From: Clostridiaceae bacterium
Lineage (GTDB): Bacteria; Bacillota; Clostridia; Saccharofermentanales; DTU023
Assembly: GCA_012798865.1 (NCBI GenBank)
Contig: JAAZMK010000131.1
Location: forward strand, 1-19,378
Length of the DNA stretch: 19,378 nucleotides
Direction of reading: 5' to 3'
The notes under the pieces are model-generated. The model was not told the DNA's origin. It ran no database searches and saw only the letters and a program-made list of their open reading frames with translations. Positions 7,306 through 14,643 of this stretch are shown here, piece after piece. The position numbers were made by a program, and so were the translations under genes. Every line of letters starts with the position of its first letter. Positions within the stretch are counted from its first letter, which is position 1.

Positions 7306-8484
7306 ATGCAACATTTCAAAAAACTGTTGGCCATTCTGCTCTGCGCACTGTTTGTCTTTGCAGTCGTAGGGTGTGGTCCAAAAGATCCGGGCAAGACTGA
7401 TCCGGCTGATCCATCAAAGTCAGAAGACCCGGTCGACCCTGGCAAGCTCTCTCTTGCGAACATCAAGATTGGCTTCGTCCACGTAACAGACCCGAACGAC
7501 ATGGGCTATACGTATAACCATGACCTCGGGACACAGAAGATGCAAAAAGAACTTGGACTGAAAGATGATCAGATCATCAATAAGTTCAATACAAATGAAG
7601 ACCAAGCGTGTGAGAACGCACTCCGTGAACTCGCCGAGCAAGGATGCCACATCATCTTTGCGACGAGCTTCGGCTTCGAAGATTACGTGCTCAAAGTCGC
7701 CAAGGATTATCCCAACATTCAGTTCTGCCACGCCACAGGCTACCAGGCTGCAGGCAGCGGATTGAAGAATGTTCACAACTACTTCGGCAAGATCTACCAG
7801 GCACGTTACCTCTCCGGTATCGCTGCCGGTCTGAAGACCAAGACGAACAAGCTCGGTTATGTCGCTGCGAAACCTTTCGCTGAAGTTATCTCCGGATACA
7901 CAGCATTTTATCTGGGCGCCAAGAGCGTCAACCCCGACGTCACCATGGTCGTGAAATACACGGGAGAATGGCATGATCCGACGGTCGAGGCCCAGTTGGC
8001 ACAGGCACTCATCGATGAGGGCTGCGATGTCATCGGACAACACTGCGACTCGACGGCTCCTGCGACAGCGGCTGAAGCCGCCGGCGTGTTCCACGTTGGA
8101 TACAACTCCGACATGCGCGGCGCGGCTCCCAAGGCTTCTCTGACCTCTGCCATTTGGGACTGGTCGCGCTATCTTGTTATGGCGGTTAACAAGCTCGTCG
8201 CCGGCGAAGAAATCCCCGTTGATTGGGGCGAGGGTCTCAAGGAAGGCGTCTGCGATGTGTCACCGTTGAACGATGACATTGTCGCTCCCGGAACAGCTGA
8301 TAAGATTGAAGAAGCTCGCAAGAAAATGGTTGAGACCGACTGGGATGTCTTCACAGGTCCGCTCGTCGATGTCAAAGGTAATGAGGTTGTTAAGGCTGGC
8401 GAAACCTTTATCGAACCGGCATCAGCTCCTTCATGGACACATATCCTTGAAGGCATCACCGTACCACCGGAAACGCTTGGCTAA
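7306..8484 (+). CDS. nupN: BMP/PnrA-family nucleoside-binding lipoprotein
   Basis: The extracellular binding protein of an ABC importer, tethered to the membrane by lipid. The 392-aa protein starts at 7306, after GGAGG (7294-7298). An earlier in-frame ATG at 7255 would add a tail without a signal and is rejected. The lipoprotein signal is MQHFKKLLAILLCALFVFAV with lipobox VVGC (Cys23). An acidic Pro/Asp/Lys linker follows (24-48), then a BMP/PnrA periplasmic-binding-like fold. Family hallmarks are IKIGFVHVTDPNDMGYTYNH near the start, the hinge region GLKTKTNKLGYVAAKP, and the IGQHCDST and GYNSDM segments. Known members bind purine nucleosides (PnrA, NupN); the exact substrate cannot be told here. 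It heads the transport cassette but is separated from the ATPase gene by a strong terminator. Confidence 0.92.
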   Translation: MQHFKKLLAILLCALFVFAVVGCGPKDPGKTDPADPSKSEDPVDPGKLSLANIKIGFVHVTDPNDMGYTYNHDLGTQKMQKELGLKDDQIINKFNTNEDQACENALRELAEQGCHIIFATSFGFEDYVLKVAKDYPNIQFCHATGYQAAGSGLKNVHNYFGKIYQARYLSGIAAGLKTKTNKLGYVAAKPFAEVISGYTAFYLGAKSVNPDVTMVVKYTGEWHDPTVEAQLAQALIDEGCDVIGQHCDSTAPATAAEAAGVFHVGYNSDMRGAAPKASLTSAIWDWSRYLVMAVNKLVAGEEIPVDWGEGLKEGVCDVSPLNDDIVAPGTADKIEEARKKMVETDWDVFTGPLVDVKGNEVVKAGETFIEPASAPSWTHILEGITVPPETLG

Positions 8485-8501
8485 TGTATCAACAACGTGA
8501 T

Positions 8502-8528
8502 GAGCACACCGTTTGACGCGGTGTGCTC
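8502..8528 (+). terminator. Hairpin after the binding-protein gene
   Basis: GAGCACACCG (8502-8511) and CGGTGTGCTC (8519-8528) form a perfect 10-bp stem with a 7-nt loop. No U-run follows directly. It may protect the 3' end of the binding-protein mRNA, upstream of the true terminator at 8540-8591. Confidence 0.55.
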
Positions 8529-8539
8529 TCCAACACGTC

Positions 8540-8591
8540 ATCGCCGAAACGCAATTCGAGTTTTTTAGATCACGCGTTTCGGCGATTTTTT
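8540..8591 (+). terminator. Intrinsic terminator between binding-protein and ATPase genes
   Basis: ATCGCCGAAACGC (8540-8552) pairs perfectly with GCGTTTCGGCGAT (8574-8586). A T6 run at 8586-8591 follows. Its position inside the transport cassette suggests partial read-through, giving more binding protein than transporter. Confidence 0.85.
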
Positions 8592-8657
8592 GAACTCCGG
8601 TCAGCCTTCTCATATCAAATAAGCATTAAGGAAATGCTGATCGGTCGGAGGAATGTC

Positions 8658-10232
8658 ATGCTAGATACGAAACCGATAACCGTCGATAATGTCGTTGAGA
8701 TGCGTCACATCTGCAAGAGTTTCGGCACGGTCCAGGCTCTTTCGGATGTCCATTTTGCACTGAGACGCGGTGAGATCCTCTCGCTGCTCGGTGAAAATGG
8801 TAGCGGTAAAACGACACTCATGAATATATTGTCCGGCATTTATTTCCCCGATGCCGGAGAAATTTACGTCAATGGCAATCACGTTACCATTCGCCAACCA
8901 AAAGATGCATTCGACCTCAAGATCGGCATGGTCCACCAACATTTTAAACTTGTCGATGTGTTCTCGGCGGCGGAAAACATTGTTTTGGGACTCCCCGGGG
9001 GAAGAACGATCAATCGGCGCGCTCTCGCAAGACACGTCCGAGAAATTGCCGATCAGTATGGATTTGAAATCGATCCTGATAAAAAGGTCTACGATATGTC
9101 CGTCTCGGAGAAACAGACGGTTGAAATCATCAAGACTCTTTACCGAGGTGCCGACATTCTTATTCTCGATGAGCCAACCGCCGTGTTGACACCTCAGGAG
9201 ACGGACAAGCTGTTCGATATCATGCGCGCCATGAAAAAGGACAATAAGTCGATTATCCTTATCACTCACAAGTTAAACGAAGTGCTCGCCGTCTCGGACC
9301 GCGTCACCGTCCTTCGCAAGGGTGAATACATCGACACTGTTCTTACAAAGGATGCAACCATCCAGTCGCTGACCGACATGATGGTCGGTCGCTCCGTCTC
9401 GCTCGAGATCGATTGCCCGGAACCGCAAAACATCGAACCGATCCTCAAAGTTCAATCATTGACCGTACTTAATCAGGACGGCGCCAAGGCGCTCGATGAT
9501 GTGACTTTCGGTGTAAACGGAGGAGAAATACTTGGCATTGCGGGCATTTCAGGAAGCGGTCAGCGTGAGCTCTGCGAAGCAATCGCCGGGCTCTATCCCG
9601 TTACGGGCGGCTCCATCCTTTATAGGAATGTTGTCGACGGTCATGAAGTCGATGAGAATGTCGTTGGACTCAATCCAAACGACATCGTGAAAAAAGGCAT
9701 CGCGCTCGCTTTTGTCCCTGAAGATCGTCTCGGCATGGGACTTGTCCCCTCTCTTAACATGGTCGACAACATTATGTTGAAACACTACCGAAAGAAGAAA
9801 GGCTTCTTCGTCGACCGTAAAACATCACGCCAGATAGCCGAGCGTCTCGTAGAGGAGTTGCAAATTGTCACACCGGACGTCTTCACGCCTATTCGGAAGC
9901 TGTCCGGAGGTAACGTTCAGAAAGTGCTCGTCGGAAGAGAAATCGACACACACCCGCGTCTCCTGATGGTCGCTTATCCAGTTCGCGGACTCGATATCAA
10001 TTCTTCCTACACGATTTACAATCTTTTGAATGAACAAAAGGAAAAAGGTGTCGCAGTCATCTTTATCGGAGAGGATCTCGATGTCTTGATGGAGATTTCC
10101 GACAGACTGCTCGTCCTGAGCGGCGGTCGCGTAACCGGCATCGTCGACCCGCGCTGCACCTCAAAACAAGACATCGGGCTCCTTATGCTCGGACAGTCGA
10201 TCGACAATGAGAAAGGAGCTGACGCCGTATGA
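8658..10232 (+). CDS. nupO: Nucleoside ABC importer, double ATP-binding subunit
   Basis: A cytoplasmic energising subunit with two fused nucleotide-binding domains (524 aa, about the family length of 510). The start at 8658 is chosen because GGAGG (8647-8651) lies 6 nt before it; an in-frame ATG at 8523 lies in the terminator region. Domain 1 has Walker A GENGSGKT (45-52) and Walker B ILILDEP (167-173), followed by TAVLTPQE. Its signature, MSVSEKQ, differs from the usual SVGMQQ of the family. Domain 2 has a degenerate P-loop (GISGSGQREL, 296-305), signature LSGGN (415-419) and PVRGLD in place of a full Walker B. Such asymmetry is normal in sugar/nucleoside importers of this type, where one ATP site is inactive. 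It overlaps the next permease gene by 4 nt (ATGA). Confidence 0.93.
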   Translation: MLDTKPITVDNVVEMRHICKSFGTVQALSDVHFALRRGEILSLLGENGSGKTTLMNILSGIYFPDAGEIYVNGNHVTIRQPKDAFDLKIGMVHQHFKLVDVFSAAENIVLGLPGGRTINRRALARHVREIADQYGFEIDPDKKVYDMSVSEKQTVEIIKTLYRGADILILDEPTAVLTPQETDKLFDIMRAMKKDNKSIILITHKLNEVLAVSDRVTVLRKGEYIDTVLTKDATIQSLTDMMVGRSVSLEIDCPEPQNIEPILKVQSLTVLNQDGAKALDDVTFGVNGGEILGIAGISGSGQRELCEAIAGLYPVTGGSILYRNVVDGHEVDENVVGLNPNDIVKKGIALAFVPEDRLGMGLVPSLNMVDNIMLKHYRKKKGFFVDRKTSRQIAERLVEELQIVTPDVFTPIRKLSGGNVQKVLVGREIDTHPRLLMVAYPVRGLDINSSYTIYNLLNEQKEKGVAVIFIGEDLDVLMEISDRLLVLSGGRVTGIVDPRCTSKQDIGLLMLGQSIDNEKGADAV

Positions 10233-11437
10233 CAGATCAAAAGATCAACAACGTAAACGTGCAGGAGCAGCCCAAGACGCCGTGTCCGCCCGCACAAGAC
10301 ATACACCATCAACTGAAAGAACCGTTGGTGCGTATGACGAAGCGTGGCGTTGTCACGACGAGACAGAAAGTAATTGTCTATGTCGCCGGTTTTATTTTGG
10401 CGTTGGTCGTCGGCGCACTGATGCTGTTAGCCATCGGCAAAAACCCGTTCTTTGCCTACCGCGACATGGTCGTCGGATCATTTGGCACCGCGATTGCCTC
10501 CGCTGAAACAATTCGGATCGCGGTTCCCTTGCTGATCGCCAGCGTCGCCGTTGGCTTCGCCTTTAAGATGAAGTTCTGGAACATCGGAGCGGAAGGTCAG
10601 ATTCTCGCCGGTGCGATCTTCAGCTCCTACATCGTCATCCACTCGATCAACAACAATAACTACATCGGCAGGCTGCCCCTCCATCTCATCATGGTGATAC
10701 TCGCGATGGTTGGCGGCGCTTTGTTCGGATTCCTCCCCGCATACTTCAAGACCAAGTGGGAAACAAACGAGACGCTGTTCACCTTGATGCTCAATTACGT
10801 CGCCATTCATTATGTCGCCTATTTGCAATCACTTCGCTCGTGGCAACATCCGGATAGCACTTATCCGAAAATTGTCGATTTCGCCACATTCACGAACGGA
10901 AAGGTGGCGCTCCCTCGGCTGTTTGGCGTGCATATCGGCTGGATCTTCGCCATCATTATTGCCGTTATCGCCTACTTCTATTTGACGAAGACAAAACACG
11001 GATATGAAATCTCCGTCGTCGGCGACTCGCTGAATACAGCGCGATACGCCGGCATGAACACGCGCTGGATCCAAATTCGCACACTCCTCATCTCAGGAGC
11101 GCTCTGTGGATTTGCCGGATACTTACAGGTAGCGGGTGCAAATCATACGTTGACGGCAACGACAGCGGGAGGCGTAGGATTTACCGCGATTACAGTCGCA
11201 TGGCTGGCAAAACTTAATCCGTTCGTCATGATTCCGATTGCCATTTTTATTGCAATGCTCCAAAAAGGCTCGCTCTTCATCCAGTCGACAATGCGTATCC
11301 CGGCAGCCGCAGCCGATCTCTTGACGGGCTTAATCCTATTCTTCATGTTAGGCAGTGAGTTCTTTATTGAATACAAACTCGTTTTTAGAAGTAAGCATCA
11401 CGCTCCACACATCGAACAAAAGGAGGTCTCGGCATGA
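10229..11437 (+). CDS. nupP: Nucleoside ABC importer permease 1
   Basis: A membrane-spanning subunit of the branched-chain/sugar-type permease family (BPD_transp_2), 402 aa. It opens with a hydrophilic Pro/Gln-rich cytoplasmic extension (about 1-46) before the first membrane helix (about 47-70). The characteristic FWNIGAEGQI motif is in the 110s. Around nine more hydrophobic segments follow, with the YDSL-like coupling stretch here reading SVVGDSLNTARYAGMN (about 260-275). AGAAT-type Gly/Ala-rich helices follow near TATTAGGVGFTAI. The start at 10229 overlaps the ATPase stop, with AAGGAG upstream, indicating translational coupling. It ends by overlapping the second permease in the same way. 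It pairs with that permease to form the translocation channel. Confidence 0.93.
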   Translation: MTDQKINNVNVQEQPKTPCPPAQDIHHQLKEPLVRMTKRGVVTTRQKVIVYVAGFILALVVGALMLLAIGKNPFFAYRDMVVGSFGTAIASAETIRIAVPLLIASVAVGFAFKMKFWNIGAEGQILAGAIFSSYIVIHSINNNNYIGRLPLHLIMVILAMVGGALFGFLPAYFKTKWETNETLFTLMLNYVAIHYVAYLQSLRSWQHPDSTYPKIVDFATFTNGKVALPRLFGVHIGWIFAIIIAVIAYFYLTKTKHGYEISVVGDSLNTARYAGMNTRWIQIRTLLISGALCGFAGYLQVAGANHTLTATTAGGVGFTAITVAWLAKLNPFVMIPIAIFIAMLQKGSLFIQSTMRIPAAAADLLTGLILFFMLGSEFFIEYKLVFRSKHHAPHIEQKEVSA

Positions 11438-12417
11438 ACGTATTGACGATCATCATCAATTGGATCAATGCCGCCATCTTAGCGGGCACGCCTCTCCTTC
11501 TCGCGACGAACGGAGAAATCCTGACGGAAAAGTCAGGCAACCTCAACCTCGGCGTCGAGGGGCAGATGTATATGGGTGCCGTCACGGGACTTGCCGCCGC
11601 TTGGCTTACGGAACGATGGTTTGGAGTCGGAGGCATCATCCCGCTCATCGCGGCAGTCGTCTTCGCTTTCCTGATGGGATGCATCAGCGGACTGATCTAT
11701 TCCGTCCTGACTGTCACATTGCGTGCAAACCAGAACGTCACAGGTCTGACGCTCGCCATCTTTGGAACAGGTTTCGGAAAGTTTTTCGGTGAAGTTCTCA
11801 GCAATGAGGCCGGCGGATACGTCACCGTGGGAGCAGAAACAAAACACGTATTCGGCAACATAAATTTTGGCAACTTGACAGAAATCCCCGTGATCGGAAC
11901 ACTTTTCTTCCGATACAACTGGCTTGTCTATTTCTCAATCATCGTCGCGGTTATCTTGGGCTGGTTCTTAAATAAGACGCGCAAGGGTTTGTCGCTTCGC
12001 GCCGTAGGCGAAAGCCCCGCTACGGCCGACAGCGCCGGCATCAACGTCACACGCTACAAATATGCCGCTACCACGATCGGCGGCGGGCTCTGCGGTTTGG
12101 CAGGTATGTACATGTCGATGGTCAATCAGAAGGGCATCTGGGTAACTGACTGTGTCAGCGGCTACGGGTGGCTGGCGATCGCGCTCGTCATCTTTTCCAC
12201 ATGGAGTCCGCTCCGCGCCATTTATTCATCGATCATCTTCGGTGGATTGTCGGTGATGTACATGCGTGTTCCAATTCCCGGTTTGCCGCGCGATATCTAC
12301 ATGATGTTCCCCTACATTGCCACGATCATCGTCCTCATCTTGACGAGCATCAGGCAGATCAAAGAACACGCTCAGCCTGCAAGTACGGGACTCAATTACT
12401 ACCGTGAGGAGCGCTAG
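11434..12417 (+). CDS. nupQ: Nucleoside ABC importer permease 2
   Basis: A second channel subunit, 327 aa, same permease superfamily as the preceding gene. Helices start within the first 25 residues, followed by the conserved GEILTEKSGNLNLGVEGQM segment (27-45) that parallels the NIGAEGQ motif of the partner. The coupling-helix region reads AVGESPATADSAGIN. About nine hydrophobic segments are visible. The start at 11434 overlaps the preceding stop (ATGA), with AAGGAGG about 8 nt upstream. It is the last gene of the transport operon, followed by a terminator at 12469-12493. The gene set, order and overlaps match the nupNOPQ (yufNOPQ) arrangement of Firmicutes. Confidence 0.93.
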   Translation: MNVLTIIINWINAAILAGTPLLLATNGEILTEKSGNLNLGVEGQMYMGAVTGLAAAWLTERWFGVGGIIPLIAAVVFAFLMGCISGLIYSVLTVTLRANQNVTGLTLAIFGTGFGKFFGEVLSNEAGGYVTVGAETKHVFGNINFGNLTEIPVIGTLFFRYNWLVYFSIIVAVILGWFLNKTRKGLSLRAVGESPATADSAGINVTRYKYAATTIGGGLCGLAGMYMSMVNQKGIWVTDCVSGYGWLAIALVIFSTWSPLRAIYSSIIFGGLSVMYMRVPIPGLPRDIYMMFPYIATIIVLILTSIRQIKEHAQPASTGLNYYREER

Positions 12418-12468
12418 CCGTTTGACCTGACCCGGCACAGCAAAGCGCTTTTATCACACTCAACAATG

Positions 12469-12493
12469 CAGACCGGTGCCACACACCGGTCTG
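12469..12493 (+). terminator. Terminator of the nucleoside importer operon
   Basis: CAGACCGGTG (12469-12478) and CACCGGTCTG (12484-12493) form a perfect 10-bp stem with a 5-nt loop, followed by ATTGATTT. The U-run is imperfect, but position and stem strength fit a terminator. Confidence 0.7.
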
Positions 12494-12511
12494 ATTGATT
12501 TCGGCAATGAT

Positions 12512-12540
12512 TTGGCGCTTCTTCGACGCTCATATACAAT
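12512..12540 (+). promoter_or_regulatory. Promoter of the dihydrolipoamide dehydrogenase gene
   Basis: TTGGCG (12512-12517), a 17-bp spacer and TACAAT (12535-12540) make a good sigma-70/SigA-type promoter, giving a leader of roughly 55-60 nt before the start at 12605. Confidence 0.65.
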
Positions 12541-12604
12541 GGATACACATCAGAACCGATTATCTCTGAACGAAGCTAATCATTTACCTAGGAGGTTTTA
12601 ATGC

Positions 12605-13966
12605 ATGTATGATCTCATGATAGTAGGCGCAGGACCTGGTGGATACGTCGCGGCGGAGAGAGCAGGGCGCGCGGGATTGTCAGTTGTCTTGTTTGAAAAG
12701 GATTCCCTCGGAGGCGTTTGCCTCAATGTCGGCTGTATCCCTTCAAAGGCATTGCTCAACTCGGCAAAATTGTATCGTCATGCCATGGACAGCAAGGCGT
12801 TCGGCATCACATCCGAGAATGTGTCTTTTAGCCAAGACACCGTCGTCAAACGCAAGAAAAAAGTCGTTCGCAAGCTCGTCGCGGGCGTCAGAAACCAAAT
12901 GAAAGAAGCGGGTGTCGAGGTCGTCATGGCTAAAGCGACGATCTTGCCTCGCGAGGGCGAATTGTTCCGCGTCCAAGCGGAGGATACCGTCTACGAGGGC
13001 AAACGCCTCATGATTGCGACAGGTTCCGTTCCTATCGTCCCGCCGATCAAGGGACTGGCAGACGCCATGGGCAAAACGGCGATTACGAATACGGAGATTC
13101 TCGACCTTACAGAAGTGCCCGATAAACTCGTCGTCATCGGCGGCGGCGTCATCGGTCTCGAAATGGCGTGCTATTACCAGACTGTCGGTTCAAAAGTTGT
13201 CGTCGTCGAGATGCTCGACCACATCGCCGGCAATGTCGATCCTGAAATCGGAAAACGTCTCCAGAACGTCTACGAGAAACAGGGTATGGTGTTCCACCTG
13301 TCGGCGCAAGTGACAGAAGTGACCGGCAACACCGTCACGTTCGTAAAAGATGGGGTGACTGAAACGGTCGAGGGTGATTACATTCTCCTCGCTACCGGTC
13401 GCAGACCGGCGACAGCGGGTTTCGGACTTGAGAACCTTGCACTCGAGATGGAGCGCGGACGCATTCTGGTCAATGACACACTCGAGACGAGCGTTCCCGG
13501 CGTCTACGCTATCGGCGACGTCATCGGCGGTCATATGCTCGCACACGTGGCAAATCGCGAAGGTGAAGTGGCTGTCAACCATATACTCGGAATCGATGAC
13601 AAGATGTCGTATGCCGCCATCCCCTCCGTCATCTACACGGATCCTGAAGTGGCTGCCGTCGGCTTCACAAAAGAAGAACTGCAAGAGAAAAACATCCCGT
13701 TCATCGAGGTTGAGCTTCCCATGGGTTGGGCAGGTCGCTACCAAGCTGAAACGGAACGAGGAACAGGCATATGTCGTGTTCTTTTCGATAAAGAAACCAA
13801 GCATATGCTCGGATGTCATCTACTCACCCCGTACGCGTCGGAGATGATCCTCGCCTTCGGCATCATGATTGAACAGAAGATGTCGATAGAAGAGATGAAG
13901 CGAACGGTATTCCCGCATCCTGCAGTCTGCGAGATCGTCCGCGAAGCGCTCTTCCAGATTAACTAG
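12605..13966 (+). CDS. lpdA: Dihydrolipoamide dehydrogenase (E3), stand-alone
   Basis: A flavoprotein disulfide reductase that reoxidises dihydrolipoyl groups with NAD+, normally as E3 of 2-oxoacid dehydrogenase or glycine cleavage complexes. The 453-aa protein has the FAD-binding GAGPGG (8-13), the redox disulfide Cys39/Cys44 in GGVCLNVGCIPSK, an NAD-binding GGGVIGLE (about 178-185) and a second FAD motif near YAIGDVIGG. A catalytic His438-Glu443 pair lies in HPAVCE. No lipoyl domain is fused at the N-terminus, and no E1, E2 or glycine cleavage gene is visible nearby, so its complex must be encoded elsewhere. AGGAGG (12590-12595) is 9 nt from the start at 12605. An out-of-frame ATG at 12601 opens a three-codon ORF (ATG CAT GTA TGA) overlapping the real start. 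Other disulfide reductases are less likely, given the E3-type active-site and C-terminal motifs. Confidence 0.93.
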   Translation: MYDLMIVGAGPGGYVAAERAGRAGLSVVLFEKDSLGGVCLNVGCIPSKALLNSAKLYRHAMDSKAFGITSENVSFSQDTVVKRKKKVVRKLVAGVRNQMKEAGVEVVMAKATILPREGELFRVQAEDTVYEGKRLMIATGSVPIVPPIKGLADAMGKTAITNTEILDLTEVPDKLVVIGGGVIGLEMACYYQTVGSKVVVVEMLDHIAGNVDPEIGKRLQNVYEKQGMVFHLSAQVTEVTGNTVTFVKDGVTETVEGDYILLATGRRPATAGFGLENLALEMERGRILVNDTLETSVPGVYAIGDVIGGHMLAHVANREGEVAVNHILGIDDKMSYAAIPSVIYTDPEVAAVGFTKEELQEKNIPFIEVELPMGWAGRYQAETERGTGICRVLFDKETKHMLGCHLLTPYASEMILAFGIMIEQKMSIEEMKRTVFPHPAVCEIVREALFQIN

Positions 13967-13971
13967 TCTCG

Positions 13972-13980
13972 TGGTAAACT
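13972..13980 (+). promoter_or_regulatory. Extended -10 promoter upstream of ridA
   Basis: TGG followed by TAAACT (13975-13980) is an extended -10, directly after the lpdA stop. The -35 region is poor. The sequence from here to about 14000 resembles that around the second mgtE promoter (16149 onward), beyond the -10 itself. Confidence 0.5.
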
Positions 13981-13989
13981 TATGGTTGG

Positions 13990-14100
13990 GTGTTGGACCT
14001 CGCAACAGAGGCTCCGACCTGACTGACGTAAACAAACATCGTGCGTTGGGGCAACAGCGAACTTATCACCCGGTAGGGCAGAACATGCTCGCACATAGTA
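13990..14100 (+). ncRNA. Candidate structured leader before ridA
   Basis: Two hairpins are visible. GTTGGACCTC (13992-14001) pairs with GAGG-c-TCCGAC (14008-14018), a 10-bp stem with one bulge around GCAACA. TGCGTTG (14042-14048) pairs with CAAC-a-GCG (14052-14059) around GGG. CGCAC (14090-14094) could also pair with GTGCG (14041-14045), which overlaps the base of the second hairpin and gives alternative folds. No known riboswitch consensus is recognised and no terminator precedes the RBS. It could be an unrecognised regulatory leader or simply a structured UTR. Confidence 0.3.
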
Positions 14101-14118
14101 ATTTAAGGAGTTAATTGA

Positions 14119-14499
14119 ATGTCAAAAGAAGCCATCGAATCTGACTTAGCCCCGGCGGCGATCGGTCCGTATTCACAGGCTGTCGCCGCGAACGGTTTCC
14201 TGTTCGTTTCAGGGCAACTCGGAATCGACGCATCGACGGGTGAAATGCCCGACAGTGTCGTCGAACAGACAAAGCTGGCGTTAAAGAATCTTGACGCCAT
14301 ATTACGAGAGGCAGGCTGTGGACCTGAATGCGTATTGAAGACAACTGTTCTTCTCGATGACATGGGCAACTTCGGCGTCGTCAACGAACTATATGGTCAG
14401 TATTTCGTCAGACCATACCCCGCGCGCGCATGTTTCGCCGTGAAACAATTGCCGAAAAACGCGAAAGTTGAAATTGAGTGCATCGCCATACTTGAATAA
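14119..14499 (+). CDS. ridA: RidA-family enamine/imine deaminase
   Basis: A small trimeric cytoplasmic enzyme that hydrolyses reactive enamines/imines released by PLP enzymes (for example the 2-aminoacrylate formed by serine/threonine dehydratase), protecting other PLP enzymes. At 126 aa it has the family length. Conserved segments are the N-terminal APAAIGPYSQAV (11-22), VSGQLGID (30-37), and the C-terminal ARACFAVKQLPKNAKVEIEC. The latter holds the substrate-binding Arg103 and a conserved Glu120. The start at 14119 has AAGGAG (14105-14110) 8 nt upstream. It lies between lpdA and mgtE1, with a strong terminator behind it, so it is probably expressed mainly on its own. The Arg that defines active RidA is present, so deaminase activity is expected. 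Confidence 0.93.
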   Translation: MSKEAIESDLAPAAIGPYSQAVAANGFLFVSGQLGIDASTGEMPDSVVEQTKLALKNLDAILREAGCGPECVLKTTVLLDDMGNFGVVNELYGQYFVRPYPARACFAVKQLPKNAKVEIECIAILE

Positions 14500-14527
14500 A
14501 GACCGATTGACCATCTGCTGCTCATAC

Positions 14528-14568
14528 AGGAGCTTGACCGGATAAATCGGTCAGGCTCCTTTTTATTT
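14528..14568 (+). terminator. Intrinsic terminator after ridA / in the mgtE1 leader
   Basis: AGGAGCTTGACCG (14528-14540) pairs with CGGTCAGGCTCCT (14548-14560), 13 bp including one T-G, followed by TTTTTATTT. A homologous hairpin precedes mgtE2. Upstream GACCGATT (14501-14508) is perfectly complementary to AATCGGTC (14545-14552) in the terminator's 3' arm, so an alternative antiterminator pairing is possible here. Confidence 0.85.
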
Positions 14569-14643
14569 GTAAAAATAGTGTGAAAGAACGAGGAGCGAGT
14601 TCCTTCACATGAATAAACAAAAATGAAAGAGAGGAATAAGGAA

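Noticed and set aside
13990..14100. Similarity to the SRP (4.5S) RNA: minus strand has TGTTTAC then GTCAGGTC and GGA; plus strand has TTGG, CGCAAC
   Set aside because: The essential helix-8 strand (GGAA loop and AGCAG partner) is absent on both strands, so the resemblance is probably chance.
14500..14640. M-box (ykoK) Mg2+ riboswitch before mgtE1 or mgtE2
   Set aside because: The leaders are under 160 nt and contain none of the M-box conserved blocks; only a short terminator-type hairpin is present.
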